A DNA stretch of 64,000 bases from Paenibacillus segetis (GCF_014639155.1 NZ_BMFT01000001.1:1798001-1862000), one strand, 5' to 3'; positions 35,061-44,724 are shown, counted from the stretch's first letter. Notes: generated by a model from the letters alone, not told the origin. Numbers and translations are program-made.

Positions 35061-35597
35061 TTGCTTGACGATTATGAAATTGATGATTTTATTGACCAAG
35101 CAGATGTTTCCGTTCCATTAGTAGCAATGATGTGTGGAGTAGCAGGATCAGGAAAAACAACTTTTGCTCAAAGATTAGAGAAGAGAGGTTTTGTACGTCT
35201 TTCTATTGATGAAGAAATATGGGCTACACATGGTCGATACGGAATTGACTACCCCATTGAAATGTATGAGCAATTAAAAGTTGAAGCCGAGTTAAAGCTA
35301 CGTAATGAACTAGTGAATCTTTTAAATGAAAAGCGTCATGTGGTTATCGATTTCAGTTTTTGGCAGCGAAAGAAGCGAAATGAATATAAGAAGTTAATAG
35401 AAGATGGAGGAGGATTGTGGAAGCTTATATATTTGAAAGTTCATCCTAATGTATTACGTGAACGACTTCGTATTCGGAGTCAACGATTCGATGCAAATGC
35501 AGCATTTACAATAACAGAAGAAATATTATCTTCATTCCTAAAGGGTTTTGAAACACCTTCTGGAGAAGGGGAAATAATCATAGAAGCAAAAGTATAA
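35061..35597 (+). CDS. P-loop kinase/ATPase (AAA_33, zeta-toxin/kinase-like)
   Basis: 178 residues, TTG start 7 nt after AAAGGAG. Walker A GVAGSGKTTFA (about 31-41), a mid-domain VIDFSFWQR as Walker B-like, and an arginine-rich LRERLRIRSQRFDANAAFTIT lid. Such proteins phosphorylate small molecules or nucleotides; no cognate antitoxin is adjacent. Confidence 0.88.
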   Translation: MLDDYEIDDFIDQADVSVPLVAMMCGVAGSGKTTFAQRLEKRGFVRLSIDEEIWATHGRYGIDYPIEMYEQLKVEAELKLRNELVNLLNEKRHVVIDFSFWQRKKRNEYKKLIEDGGGLWKLIYLKVHPNVLRERLRIRSQRFDANAAFTITEEILSSFLKGFETPSGEGEIIIEAKV

Positions 35598-35651
35598 TCA
35601 AACTGAACTTAGGGTAAGACCCTATATAATGTTATGCATGGAGTGATCACA

Positions 35652-36074
35652 ATGGAGTTAATAGAATTAAAGAAAGACTTATTTACAATGCCTGAGGAGT
35701 ACTACTTAGCTCATTGCATATCCGCAGATGCAAAGATGGGAGCTGGAATTGCTGTGCAGTTTCGAAAAAGATTTAAGTTGGCTTCGCTCCAGGAAAGAGC
35801 AACAAGGAATGAATTAGAAGTCGGTAAGTGCTATAAAGTTGATAGGACATTGAATTTAGTTTCGAAGAGCAAGTATTGGCATAAACCAACGTATGAGACA
35901 TTAACAATGTCGATAAAATCAATGAAAGAAATATGTCAACAAGACTCGATTCATAAGATAGCCATGCCGGAAATAGGATGTGGTTTAGATAAACTGCAAT
36001 GGGGACGTGTAAAAGAAATATTAGAGGAAGAGTTTGATGAAACGGCAATTGAGATTACAATTTGTAGATTATAG
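35652..36074 (+). CDS. Macro domain protein
   Basis: About 140 residues from ATG 35652, six nt after GGAGTGA. A macro domain core: YLAHCISADAKMGAGIAVQFRKRF and the second loop KIAMPEIGCGLDKLQWGRVKEIL. Macro domains bind or hydrolyse ADP-ribose derivatives such as ADP-ribose-1''-phosphate. The preceding intergenic sequence ends in AATGTTATGC, similar to an attC right box. Confidence 0.9.
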   Translation: MELIELKKDLFTMPEEYYLAHCISADAKMGAGIAVQFRKRFKLASLQERATRNELEVGKCYKVDRTLNLVSKSKYWHKPTYETLTMSIKSMKEICQQDSIHKIAMPEIGCGLDKLQWGRVKEILEEEFDETAIEITICRL

Positions 36075-36273
36075 ATTTAAGGGAATGGAAGTGGCGGACA
36101 TATCGAACCTCCTAGATGTGCCTCCTTCAACGCCTCACCAAATATTCAATCGGACAAATACGGCAATAGAATTTTGGTTATTTCGCAACCCACAACAAAG
36201 GGTGATAGAATATCGGTATAGTTGATCCAAAGAAATTAGAAAACAAATCATTTATTGAACTGAGGATATCGTT

Positions 36274-36696
36274 ATGGTACTAAATAGAAACAAAACGAGA
36301 GTAGTTGAGGCCATTACTGAAAGAAATTTAATTTCTATCATGAATGATACAAAATGGCGAGAACTCCAAGATGAAGTGGTAAATACTTTGTTGTTTCCCC
36401 CACCATACCAAGCCAAATATGTGTTAGAAGATTTATTACACCCAGAAGAATTTGAAAAGGATGTTTGGTATTGGGGGGATTGGAAAGAGGGAATTGTACC
36501 ATTTTACAATGTGGAGTGGATCAAGGTAAGGCCAAGATATTTAAAACATCGTGGTAGTCTGGTATCACCAGAATTAATTGATATTACAGAGGATTTTGTC
36601 AATATATTAAAAGAATTATCTATTCCTTATAGACAAGACAATAATACATATTTTATTTATGGTTATATATCTGATGCAAGCGTATTAACTTTATGA
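36274..36696 (+). CDS. Hypothetical protein, possibly DUF6678 family
   Basis: 140 residues, no signal peptide or membrane segment. The stretch MNDTKWRELQDEVVNTL and the aromatic WYWGDWKEGI are distinctive; the first recalls DUF6678 (low certainty). Plus strand, AT-rich, like its neighbours. Confidence 0.65.
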   Translation: MVLNRNKTRVVEAITERNLISIMNDTKWRELQDEVVNTLLFPPPYQAKYVLEDLLHPEEFEKDVWYWGDWKEGIVPFYNVEWIKVRPRYLKHRGSLVSPELIDITEDFVNILKELSIPYRQDNNTYFIYGYISDASVLTL

Positions 36697-36715
36697 GGAC
36701 GGGAGAACTAAAAAA

Positions 36716-37099
36716 ATGTTGAGGGTATTGAACTCAATTTTTGGGATTGTTTTACTGTTAGTTATAGTTTCTTGTTCTGCGACAACGACAGAACCGAAGG
36801 AAGAAGGAATTAACCCTAATAGCGATATATTGGCGCAATTTTCCTTTAAGAATAAAATTTACTCTATCGAAGGCAACATGACTCCTGCCGAAAAAATAAA
36901 AAAAGAGATTGGGAAGATAGAAAAGATAGTAGTAGATGAGATTAAAGAAAACGGTCAGGCTAAAATATTTGACTCAAAAATAGATCTTTTAGAGAGTACA
37001 AAAATATTTTCCATTCAAGATACAGACAAGGATCTTGTGGTTGCCATCAAAATTAATGATATTTATTATACTGCAATTTTTTGGGGGAAATTAGATTAG
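36716..37099 (+). CDS. Small lipoprotein of unknown function
   Basis: 127 residues. The N terminus is a signal peptide with lipobox VIVSCS (Cys about residue 21). The remaining charged domain has no family I recognise. It lies 20 bp after the preceding gene and may be co-transcribed with it. Confidence 0.7.
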   Translation: MLRVLNSIFGIVLLLVIVSCSATTTEPKEEGINPNSDILAQFSFKNKIYSIEGNMTPAEKIKKEIGKIEKIVVDEIKENGQAKIFDSKIDLLESTKIFSIQDTDKDLVVAIKINDIYYTAIFWGKLD

Positions 37100-37135
37100 T
37101 TATTGGGAAATGTGAAAGGATCGCAAATAAAGAAA

Positions 37136-37165
37136 AAGCTCATCCCGACGAACTGGGATGAGCTT
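37136..37165 (-). terminator. Terminator for the minus-strand stalk protein gene
   Basis: An 11-bp stem AAGCTCATCCC/GGGATGAGCTT; the minus strand continues as TTTTTCTTT. Confidence 0.85.
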
Positions 37166-37252
37166 AATATATTTTGTAAATCGGATAGGATTAATGCTCA
37201 AGGTGAACACAAATTAGCTACTCACAGTATAGATGGCTTAATCATAATTGGA

Positions 37253-37933
37253 CTACTTGTATATAGATGTCGTAAGAGGAATAAGGAAGCCACCATCAGT
37301 GGATTGCTTAACATTAATAGAGATGTTGTTTACTCCAGTAATATCTATCTCAATGGTCTGCATGCCGCTAGCAGGGGTGATCCCATCTACTTTTTTAAGC
37401 AAAGTATTCTTATCATTATCCTTAATTTCTATATTTTCGACTTCCGAATCGATAGCAGCGAACTGCAAAATCAGTTTTTGGTATTTGCCATTTGGACTTA
37501 GAGCAGTATATTTAATATTTGATCCCGAAGAACTGAACAGAACTTCACCGTAATCTTTGTTGTTGAATTTTGTTTGTGCAGGATCCTTGGAATATAATGT
37601 ATCGTTAAAATCTTCTTGCTTAATTGCAACACCATCTATAAGCTCGCCAATAATGACTTCTTTTGCTTTCGCGTCATAATTGACCGGTATGTCCAGTACA
37701 TTAGAAACTGCTCTTACCGGCAAGTATGTGGTACCTTCGTATGTAATAGGAAGGATTGCATTCCCTTGTGCATCCTTCATTTGAGTGATTTCCCCATTAA
37801 CTCGAATTTTTAATTCTCCGTTTAAATAAGCTTTAATTTCTTGAAGTTGTGAACTAGCAAAGGCTCCTACACTTATTCCGACCATAAGAATCATAGCTCC
37901 GCAGAAAGTAATCATTAACTTGTTCTTCATCAA
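37253..37933 (-). CDS. Secreted copper amine oxidase-like N-terminal (stalk) domain protein
   Basis: 226 residues. A signal peptide (about 1-27) is followed by a stalk domain with VNGEITQMKDAQGNAILPI and TYEGTTYLPVRAVSNVLDIPV, very common in Paenibacillus secreted proteins. The C-terminal half (FNNKDYGEVLFSSSGSNIKY...) resembles an NPCBM-like carbohydrate-binding fold. It is one of only two intact minus-strand genes seen between 34 and 64 kb. Confidence 0.85.
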   Translation of the reverse strand: MMKNKLMITFCGAMILMVGISVGAFASSQLQEIKAYLNGELKIRVNGEITQMKDAQGNAILPITYEGTTYLPVRAVSNVLDIPVNYDAKAKEVIIGELIDGVAIKQEDFNDTLYSKDPAQTKFNNKDYGEVLFSSSGSNIKYTALSPNGKYQKLILQFAAIDSEVENIEIKDNDKNTLLKKVDGITPASGMQTIEIDITGVNNISINVKQSTDGGFLIPLTTSIYK

Positions 37934-38163
37934 TATCCCCCTCTAAATTATTTTTAATTTCTTGAAAATTATAACATTTCAAATTTATGATAACAATGGT
38001 ACGTTCGTTTTAAAAGGTTTTTTAGTCGTATAGAGATAAAGTAATTAAAGATAGCTGAGACTAAGATCCAGAATGAGTTCACGTATGAGAACAAAACGAT
38101 AAGGACCAGTGGGGACACTCATCACCAAAGAAATGAAGTCACCATGAATGGCTTGAATATTAA

Positions 38164-38370
38164 ATGAAAATCAATACAAAATTAGGGGGTGAATTGGGTG
38201 GATCTCGTGAAGTTTATTTCTTGACCTCTTTGGCATTATTATTTGGTTTCTATGCAATTATGGAATTTATCTTTATAAAGGAAACAAAGCAGTATATCAG
38301 CACAACTATAATTCTAATCATAGTTCTTGTTATTATGTTTAATCTAGATCAGTTTCCTTTGTTGGATTAG
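38164..38370 (+). CDS. Small membrane protein
   Basis: 68 residues with two hydrophobic helices (FLTSLALLFGFYAIMEFIF and TIILIIVLVIMF). The ATG lacks a good ribosome site; TTG 38194 just after GGGGGTGAA is an alternative start. Function unknown. Confidence 0.5.
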   Translation: MKINTKLGGELGGSREVYFLTSLALLFGFYAIMEFIFIKETKQYISTTIILIIVLVIMFNLDQFPLLD

Positions 38371-38598
38371 ATGTCCAACACTTCATGCCAAGTTTGTTCA
38401 TTATCTAAGCGACGACTAGATGTTAAAAAACATTAAGTTCTATACCTGTTGCTTAACCAACAAAAGCGCTTTTATTTACTGATTGAGAATGTTTTTTTGT
38501 TTCTTATGCTTTATGTGTAGGGGCTCATTAATTATTGATCATTTCATTGATACTGGCTTCTATATTTCCAATGCTATTTGAAAGTACTCAAGTATCGG

Positions 38599-38640
38599 GG
38601 TTACCACCTCGAGGTTGTCAGATGTATAATTAAGGAAGGT
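38599..38640 (+). repeat. TGTATAAT-containing interspersed repeat, copy 1
   Basis: TACCACCTCGAGGTTGTCAG followed by ATGTATAATTAAGGAAG. It is related to copies at 44.8, 53.95 and 55.17 kb and lies 17 bp before a GNAT gene. The TATAAT could serve as a -10. Confidence 0.5.
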
Positions 38641-38656
38641 TATAGTTACTAAAAAT

Positions 38657-39157
38657 ATGGAGGTTCTAATGCATAATCTTATCTTAACAAAGTTTGAGCC
38701 GAGTGATTTTAATGATTACTATTCATTAGTATCAAATGAGAAGGTAATGGCGTTTATCACTGAACGTTCTACTCCTTTTGAAGAAGCGCAAGTAAATTTT
38801 AACAAGTTATTGGATCGCAATAAAAAGTTTGAACAATTTGGGTCGTTTAAAGTATATAACAACATTACTAACGAATTTATAGGTCTTGGAAGCTTGATAC
38901 TTAATGAAGAGAAATCCGATGAAGCAGAGTTAGGTTATATGTTAATTCCAGAGCAATGGGGTAAAGGATACGGTAATATAATTGCTAACATTCTATTACA
39001 GAGAGCCATTAATACAAATTTAAAACGGTTAGTAGCTATTATTGATCCCAATAACATACCTTCTAGAAAAATTCTAATAAGTAAGGGGTTTACCTCCGAG
39101 AAGATAGGTGAGATCGATGGCCTGCCTGGAGAAATTTTAAGTAAAGATCTATTCTGA
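38657..39157 (+). CDS. GNAT family N-acetyltransferase
   Basis: 166 residues, RimJ/RimL-like. Acetyl-CoA-binding motif A appears as ELGYMLIPEQWGKGYGNIIANILLQRA, followed by IIDPNNIPSRKILISKGF (motif B). Start may be the second ATG (38669). Substrate unknown. Confidence 0.9.
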   Translation: MEVLMHNLILTKFEPSDFNDYYSLVSNEKVMAFITERSTPFEEAQVNFNKLLDRNKKFEQFGSFKVYNNITNEFIGLGSLILNEEKSDEAELGYMLIPEQWGKGYGNIIANILLQRAINTNLKRLVAIIDPNNIPSRKILISKGFTSEKIGEIDGLPGEILSKDLF

Positions 39158-39178
39158 ACACATTAGAGGTGGAGAAAA

Positions 39179-39712
39179 GTGATCTATATTGAAACAGCGA
39201 GATTGCGTCTGCGAGATTGGGAAGAAGCTGACTTGGAGCCATTTTGTCGACTCAATGCAGATGAACAAGTTATGAAGTATTTTCCTAAAACCTTATCGGC
39301 AGAAGAAACAAACCTATTTTATAAGTCAATTCAATCTGAATTTAATGAATGTGGCTTTGGGTTATATGCTGTAGAAGTTAAGGAAAATAAAGATTTTATA
39401 GGGTTTATAGGATTTCATAGGGCAACATTTGAGGCCGACTTTACTCCTTGCATCGAAATTGGTTGGCGACTAAAAAAAGATGCATGGGGGAACGGATATG
39501 CAACTGAAGGAGCGGCAGCGTGTTTACAATATGGATTTAACACCTTGGGTTTTGATGAAGTGTATAGTTTTACAGCCGATATTAATGCACCTTCAAAAAA
39601 TGTGATGATAAAAATCGGTATGAGATATGTAAAAATGTTCGTTCACCCGAAAGTTGACGAAGATAGCCCATTAAACAAACATGTTCTTTTTCATGTAAAA
39701 ACAAAGCCATAA
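39179..39712 (+). CDS. GNAT family N-acetyltransferase
   Basis: 177 residues, GTG start after GGTGGAG. It opens with the RimJ-like IYIETARLRLRDWEEADLEPF, and motif A reads EIGWRLKKDAWGNGYATEGAAACL. It is only 21 bp after the previous GNAT, and an attC-like right end follows its stop. Confidence 0.92.
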   Translation: MIYIETARLRLRDWEEADLEPFCRLNADEQVMKYFPKTLSAEETNLFYKSIQSEFNECGFGLYAVEVKENKDFIGFIGFHRATFEADFTPCIEIGWRLKKDAWGNGYATEGAAACLQYGFNTLGFDEVYSFTADINAPSKNVMIKIGMRYVKMFVHPKVDEDSPLNKHVLFHVKTKP

Positions 39713-39717
39713 TAGTA

Positions 39718-39749
39718 TCGTCGCGAATACCATAACGTTATAGGAAATC
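39718..39749 (+). repeat. attC-like right end only
   Basis: TCGTCGCGAATACCATAAC then GTTATAGGAAATC. It matches the right ends of the full elements, and the same TTATAGGAAATC begins the DUF1569 cassette at 58646. No left half is visible. Confidence 0.55.
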
Positions 39750-39787
39750 TGCGCGAATTAAATTGATGGTTCAAGGGGAGGAAAAAA

Positions 39788-40591
39788 TTGACGGAGCACG
39801 AGGAAGTCCTTTCTGGAGGAAATATTAATAACGTAGTTAAGGTAGGAGAGACAGTCCGACGTAATGCTCAGCCAAATCCGTATGTACATAAATTGCTTAA
39901 ACACCTTGAAAAAGTTGGCTATCCCCACTCTCCTAGATACATGGGTATAGACGTGAAGGGGAGAGAAATCCTTTCTTACCTTGAAGGTGTAGTTCCAGGG
40001 AACGATTACCCTGAAATTGATAGATATATGTGGTCTGACGAGGTCTTAGCCGAGCTGGCTAAACTCTTAAGAAACTTTCACGATGCAACTATAGGCTTTA
40101 TATCATCTACACAGTCAATTAATGAGTATCCTGAGCCTTCATTACATGAGGTTATCTGTCATAACGATGTTGCATTGTATAACGTTGTGTTTAAAGAACA
40201 ACATCCTGTAGGTATTATTGATTTTGATATGGCGGGGCCAGGACCACGTATTTGGGATATTGTTTACACATTGTATACATGTGTTCCACTTTCAACATTT
40301 TCTCCAGGAGAAGATGATAGAGTAGTTGAGGATTACAATCAAAAGAGTCATGCAGCTACGCGAAAGAGACGTATTGAGATATTTTTCAATTCTTACGGTA
40401 TCCAAGTGCCAAGTGATCTTAAGCAGTGGGTAATTTCTCGTATCAATTTTATGTGTACTACACTATCCGACAGAGCTGAAGCTGGAGACACTGCGTTTAT
40501 AAGGCTAGTTGAAGAAGGTCATTTAGCTCATTACGTGAATGAGATTGAATTTCTTGAACAGCATTTTAATGACTGGTGGGGTACTCACTGA
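39788..40591 (+). CDS. Aminoglycoside phosphotransferase (APH)-family protein
   Basis: 267 residues, TTG start after GGGGAGG. Catalytic HNDVALYN (HxDxxxxN) and metal-binding IDFDMAGPGPRIWDI place it in the APH/choline kinase fold. N-lobe ATP-binding region is short. Family relatives phosphorylate antibiotics or small metabolites; resistance cannot be concluded from sequence. Confidence 0.9.
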   Translation: MTEHEEVLSGGNINNVVKVGETVRRNAQPNPYVHKLLKHLEKVGYPHSPRYMGIDVKGREILSYLEGVVPGNDYPEIDRYMWSDEVLAELAKLLRNFHDATIGFISSTQSINEYPEPSLHEVICHNDVALYNVVFKEQHPVGIIDFDMAGPGPRIWDIVYTLYTCVPLSTFSPGEDDRVVEDYNQKSHAATRKRRIEIFFNSYGIQVPSDLKQWVISRINFMCTTLSDRAEAGDTAFIRLVEEGHLAHYVNEIEFLEQHFNDWWGTH

Positions 40592-40648
40592 AGGGCTTAT
40601 ACAGTTTGGTTGTCAGAGATGAATCAACATAGAAGAAGCTTTGAATAC

Positions 40649-40693
40649 AAATGACCCAGCCTAAGATAAGAGCTATCTAGGGTTGGGTCATTT
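40649..40693 (+). repeat. CCTAAGATAAGAGCTATCTAGG hairpin repeat
   Basis: AAATGACCCAGCCTAAGAT pairs with ATCTAGGGTTGGGTCATTT around AAGAGCT. Same family as the cores at 34.08, 47.13 and 63.69 kb. It is the end of the APH unit and could act as a terminator. Confidence 0.75.
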
Positions 40694-40914
40694 GCTGTCT
40701 ACATAGTCATTAAGGTCGTTAAGTATGCAACAGTTGAGGGACACTACAATCAAAATAAAGCCTATAAGCAATCCATTGTCCGACGAGAGAAGAGTCATAG
40801 ATAAACAGCAGATCACATATCTTTAAAATGAATTTTGTCGTTCGTGGAATCAGTGTTTTGATTAGCTTGAATAGTTCATTTAGCTTCACAAAGTTGGGGA
40901 AGGAGTTGTGCAAG

Positions 40915-42456
40915 ATGTCTCTTCATGAGGAAGGTACGCTTGTGGTCGGTTCTGGCCGAATCTTGCTCTCGCTTGCTGAATCATGGTATGAATCCGGTTT
41001 GTCCAAACTCACGATTTATGTAACAAACAAGGAACCAACAGACATGGGACAACTTATGAACCATTGCAAAGATACTCAAGGCAGTGAGAATGAGAGCACT
41101 TTAAATATTATTGCAACTGAAGGAGAAGAGGACCCGAATTGGAAGACGATCGTTCGGCCTTTTCAATTTATTTTATATGTTGCGGAGCATGGCGAATTGG
41201 AGGAGCTACGGAATGTTCAGCAAGCTTGTATAGCAGAAAAGAAACAGATGCTACCTGCCATCGCGATAAATGGAATGGGAATGGTAGGCCCGCTACTACA
41301 TCCAGATGGGGACAGACTTTGGGAATCTGCCTGGCTGAGAATTCATTCGTCCGTCTTTCCCGAGAATCCAACGCAGGAGATCTTCTCCACTGCGGCCGCA
41401 GCCATCTTAGCGAATCTTATTGTTCATGAATGGCATCAAGAGATTACGGGTGAGCATGAATTGGACGCTAGAAATCAATGCTATTTACTTGACCCTGTCA
41501 CTTTAACTGGAAGATGGCATCCTTTTCTATCTCATCCTTTAGTATCCGGATATGACGTGGCCCGTCCGTTGAAAAATATGGCATTTAGCCTAAGCATAAA
41601 TCATGAACAGGTAAGTCCGGAGGTATGGTTTACAGCGTTCAACCAACTGACTTCAAGGGTAACAGGCATTTTTCATTCATGGGAAGAGGCAGATTTAATC
41701 CAGCTTCCGCTGGCACAGTGTCTTGTTCAGCCGGTGGACCCTTTGTCCAAAGAACCCACACATCTTTTACCAACCATTGTCCGAAGTGGATTAACACATG
41801 TAGAGGCTCGGCAAGAGGCGGGATTGGCGGGGCTCGAAGCCTATGTGGCCCGTTTAATCCCGTTGTTGTTTACTGGTTTTCCTCCACAACAGCTGGAAGA
41901 AATCAGTATCGGAACAGGGTGCGATATTACTGAAGCCGCTTTCCGGGGGGGGAGGGCTTGTTTAACTAAAGAGTTAGGCAAGCGGATTTTGTCTGATCAG
42001 CCGACTGTAGTTCAGCGTATAGCATGTCCGCAAATTGAAGACGTCCGTTGCCAGTATTATTTGCAAGCGTTAACCATCCTAGAGGGCGAATCTCTTCTTG
42101 CAGTAGGTGAGCCTTTGCTCGGTTTTCCGACAGTGTGGGTTTTTTCGGATTCCTTGTGGTATGGCAGCGTAGATCTTAGTTTTACACTTGCACTTCGTCA
42201 ATCTCTACAGAAGGCGCTCCGTAAGACCGAGCCTACTGAAGTTTCTCCTGTCCTTTGGGAGGATCATGAAATGCAAGACATGACAATTTCCAATGCCGAT
42301 CCTCTAAACTATAGCTCTTTGCTGTTATCGGCCATTGAAACTCTGGAGCAGTACACTAAGCGTCTTGAGGTATTTGAACTGAGCACTGAATCCTTGTGGG
42401 GTAAAGGGCCGTTTGTAGCCTATGGAGTCATTCTGGGAGAGGAGGTATCCGCTTGA
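40915..42456 (+). CDS. TOMM (thiazole-containing bacteriocin) maturation protein, ThiF-like
   Basis: About 513 residues from ATG 40915, preceded by GGGGAAGGAG. The N-terminal GTLVVGSGRILLSLAESW is a Rossmann-type start, and the middle/C-terminal parts match the putative thiazole-containing bacteriocin maturation family (ocin_ThiF-like). It would present the leader peptide to the cyclodehydratase. The next gene overlaps by 4 bp. Confidence 0.8.
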   Translation: MSLHEEGTLVVGSGRILLSLAESWYESGLSKLTIYVTNKEPTDMGQLMNHCKDTQGSENESTLNIIATEGEEDPNWKTIVRPFQFILYVAEHGELEELRNVQQACIAEKKQMLPAIAINGMGMVGPLLHPDGDRLWESAWLRIHSSVFPENPTQEIFSTAAAAILANLIVHEWHQEITGEHELDARNQCYLLDPVTLTGRWHPFLSHPLVSGYDVARPLKNMAFSLSINHEQVSPEVWFTAFNQLTSRVTGIFHSWEEADLIQLPLAQCLVQPVDPLSKEPTHLLPTIVRSGLTHVEARQEAGLAGLEAYVARLIPLLFTGFPPQQLEEISIGTGCDITEAAFRGGRACLTKELGKRILSDQPTVVQRIACPQIEDVRCQYYLQALTILEGESLLAVGEPLLGFPTVWVFSDSLWYGSVDLSFTLALRQSLQKALRKTEPTEVSPVLWEDHEMQDMTISNADPLNYSSLLLSAIETLEQYTKRLEVFELSTESLWGKGPFVAYGVILGEEVSA

Positions 42457-44387
42457 ATACTGTCGCTATTATTGGGGAGGGTAATCTTGCCGACACGGTG
42501 TGTAAGTGCCTGTCAGGGCTCGTACTTGTCCGAAGCAAGGACTTCAGTGAAGCTATACCATCTGTAGATTTGGTATTGGTACTGCAGGATGAGGATAACT
42601 CCTCATTTTTTTATGAAGCTGATCAGATGCTACGGCCGCGTGGGATGCCTTGGTTGTGTGCCTATGTATCCCTCGGAGAAGGAATCATAGGGCCTCTGAT
42701 CGTTCCGGGAAAGAGTGGATGCTTCCAATGTGCAGAAACACGGTTATCTCTGGCAGGGAGCAATCGCAAAGAAGTCGAGGATTATCTTAAGAAGCTCGTA
42801 TCTGAGGATTATGTTCTCGATTATACTACTGAAATATCTTCAGCGGGAGCTAGTTATATGGCACATATTATCTCAGCGGAAACGGAAAAGGTGCTGCGGG
42901 GAGACAGAGCGAATTGTGAAGATCATCTCTATTTGGTCAATTTGAGTCATTTGAGCAGTACCATCCATTATGTCTTACCCATTGGGACTTGCTCGGTATG
43001 CGGCCAATTGCATGATGATTCCGCGGAATTAGCAAAGATCTCACTACAGAAGTGTCTCAAACAGGGCAACAGCTATCGCTCCCGTTCGATGAGTGATTTG
43101 AAGAAGGTTCTGCTCAAAGACTATTGGGACAGTCGAACTGGTATTTTTAATGATAAGAAGTGGGGGCTCGCCTCAACCTTTGCCAGTGCCGCTATAAATC
43201 TTCCTTTAGGTTTTTATGATGAGGTCACGGGAGGGCATTCACACTCCTATGTGAATAGTGAACTTGCGGGGATATTAGAAGGATTAGAGCGTTATTGTGG
43301 TGTAACTCCACGTGGTAAAGAAACGAATGTAGAGGGCAGCTATTCCCAACTTAAGGACATTGCGTTTAATCCGTCTACGGTAGGGTTTCATGCAGAGGAG
43401 CAATTCGAACAACCTGATTTTCCCTTCATCCCATATGATCCTGATTCTCCAATGGAATGGGTCTGGGGATATTCGTTTGTAGAGGCACGTCCGATTCTGG
43501 TCCCCAATCTGTTAGCATATTACAGTATGGGCGATGTAGGGGGCTTTGTATATGAAATCTCCAACGGGTGCGCGGTGGGCGGAAGTTTAGAGGAGGCCAT
43601 CTTATACGGGATTCTTGAGGTGGTTGAACGAGATTCCTTTCTAATGACCTGGTATGCAAAACTACAGGTTCCGCGGCTTGACATTAAATCATCGGGAGAT
43701 TCGGAACTGATCCTAATGGCCCTACGTTTAGAAGCGGTTACTGGTTATGAATTAAGTTTATTCAACACTACGATGGAAAACGGAATTCCGAGCATATGGG
43801 CACTGGCAAAAGGAAGGTCAGAACACAATGTGAACCTCATCTGTTCTGCTGGAGCTCATCTCGACCCGTTACGGGCGGCCAAGAGCGCGATACATGAGCT
43901 GGCGGGCATGATCCCAATGGCTGAAAGGAGATTGAAGGAACGAAGGCTCGAAGCTGAAGCTATGCTTGATGACTCATTCCTGGTGCAGCAAATGGAAGAT
44001 CATTCTTTGCTCTATAGCTTGCCACAGGCAGAGGAACGGCTTCACTTCTTATTAGACGAACGGAACCCTATCCGTACTTTTGCAGAAGAGTTTCATTCAC
44101 TTCCGTGGCAAGAAGATTTAACAGAGGATCTAAAACAAATTCTTTCAGTTTTCCACAGTCTTCAGATGGACGTCATTGTAGTTGACCAGTCATCAAGTGA
44201 GACTCTCCGCAACGGACTGCGTTGTGTGAAGGTGCTCATCCCGGGAATGTTACCCATGACATTTGGACATCATCTTACCCGGCTCATTGGCCTGAATAGG
44301 GTACTGGATGTACCGATGCAGCTAGGTTACGCAGACCGCAGACTGACTCCGCAGGAGCTTAACCCTTATCCGCATCCATTTCCGTAG
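42453..44387 (+). CDS. TOMM cyclodehydratase fusion: ThiF-like leader-binding domain plus YcaO
   Basis: 644 residues, TTG start after GGAGG. The N-terminal part (about 1-190) is an E1/ThiF-like domain with CFQCAETRLSLAGS. The C-terminal part (about 210-644) is a SagD-type YcaO domain that uses ATP to make thiazoline/oxazoline rings on Cys/Ser/Thr. The protein ends in PYPHPFP, the PxPxP tail diagnostic of azoline-forming YcaO enzymes. No SagB-type dehydrogenase, transporter or classical precursor is seen within 20 kb. Confidence 0.87.
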   Translation: MNTVAIIGEGNLADTVCKCLSGLVLVRSKDFSEAIPSVDLVLVLQDEDNSSFFYEADQMLRPRGMPWLCAYVSLGEGIIGPLIVPGKSGCFQCAETRLSLAGSNRKEVEDYLKKLVSEDYVLDYTTEISSAGASYMAHIISAETEKVLRGDRANCEDHLYLVNLSHLSSTIHYVLPIGTCSVCGQLHDDSAELAKISLQKCLKQGNSYRSRSMSDLKKVLLKDYWDSRTGIFNDKKWGLASTFASAAINLPLGFYDEVTGGHSHSYVNSELAGILEGLERYCGVTPRGKETNVEGSYSQLKDIAFNPSTVGFHAEEQFEQPDFPFIPYDPDSPMEWVWGYSFVEARPILVPNLLAYYSMGDVGGFVYEISNGCAVGGSLEEAILYGILEVVERDSFLMTWYAKLQVPRLDIKSSGDSELILMALRLEAVTGYELSLFNTTMENGIPSIWALAKGRSEHNVNLICSAGAHLDPLRAAKSAIHELAGMIPMAERRLKERRLEAEAMLDDSFLVQQMEDHSLLYSLPQAEERLHFLLDERNPIRTFAEEFHSLPWQEDLTEDLKQILSVFHSLQMDVIVVDQSSSETLRNGLRCVKVLIPGMLPMTFGHHLTRLIGLNRVLDVPMQLGYADRRLTPQELNPYPHPFP

Positions 44388-44497
44388 GCGGGGACAAATT
44401 ACTTAAGGTATTCACATATTTTTTTAAAAAGAGTCCAATCCACTAGTCGTTTGCATTCATACAATTTAGAATAATCGACGAGGGGAGGAATATCGCG

Positions 44498-44608
44498 ATG
44501 GGAGAACTTGGTGGAATCGGAAGCTGTAGCTGTGGCTTGTTTACAAGCACAGGTGTAATCCTCGTATTATTCATTCTGTTAGTTATTGTTTCTCGTGCAT
44601 TTATCTAA
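44498..44608 (+). CDS. 36-residue YjcZ-like membrane peptide
   Basis: MGELGGIGSCSCGLFTSTGV leads into a single membrane helix (ILVLFILLVIVSRAF). AGGGGAGGAA lies 8 nt upstream. It resembles YjcZ-type sporulation/small membrane proteins. Its GSCSCG segment and position right after the TOMM genes make it a possible, but unproven, modification substrate. Confidence 0.7.
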   Translation: MGELGGIGSCSCGLFTSTGVILVLFILLVIVSRAFI

Positions 44609-44724
44609 CATCTAACATTTGCAGCATACAGACTATCGAGCCCTGTCTTGATGAATCAAAAGACAACGTCAGCAATCCTATTGACGTCCTTAATAGTCGT
44701 TCTCGGCTTTTTATCTAGTCTGTT

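Noticed and set aside
35061..35597. Zeta-type toxin of a toxin-antitoxin pair
   Set aside because: Only the generic P-loop kinase features are visible, and there is no adjacent antitoxin gene.
36034..36225. 63-codon frame after the macro domain gene
   Set aside because: It overlaps the macro gene end and lacks a ribosome site; it reads somewhat protein-like but is not supported.
37103..37553. Plus-strand frames antisense to the stalk protein
   Set aside because: They run over the terminator and antisense to a well-supported secreted protein gene.
41139..41933. Plus-strand frames inside the TOMM ThiF-like gene
   Set aside because: Alternative frames of a supported coding region, with frameshifted composition.
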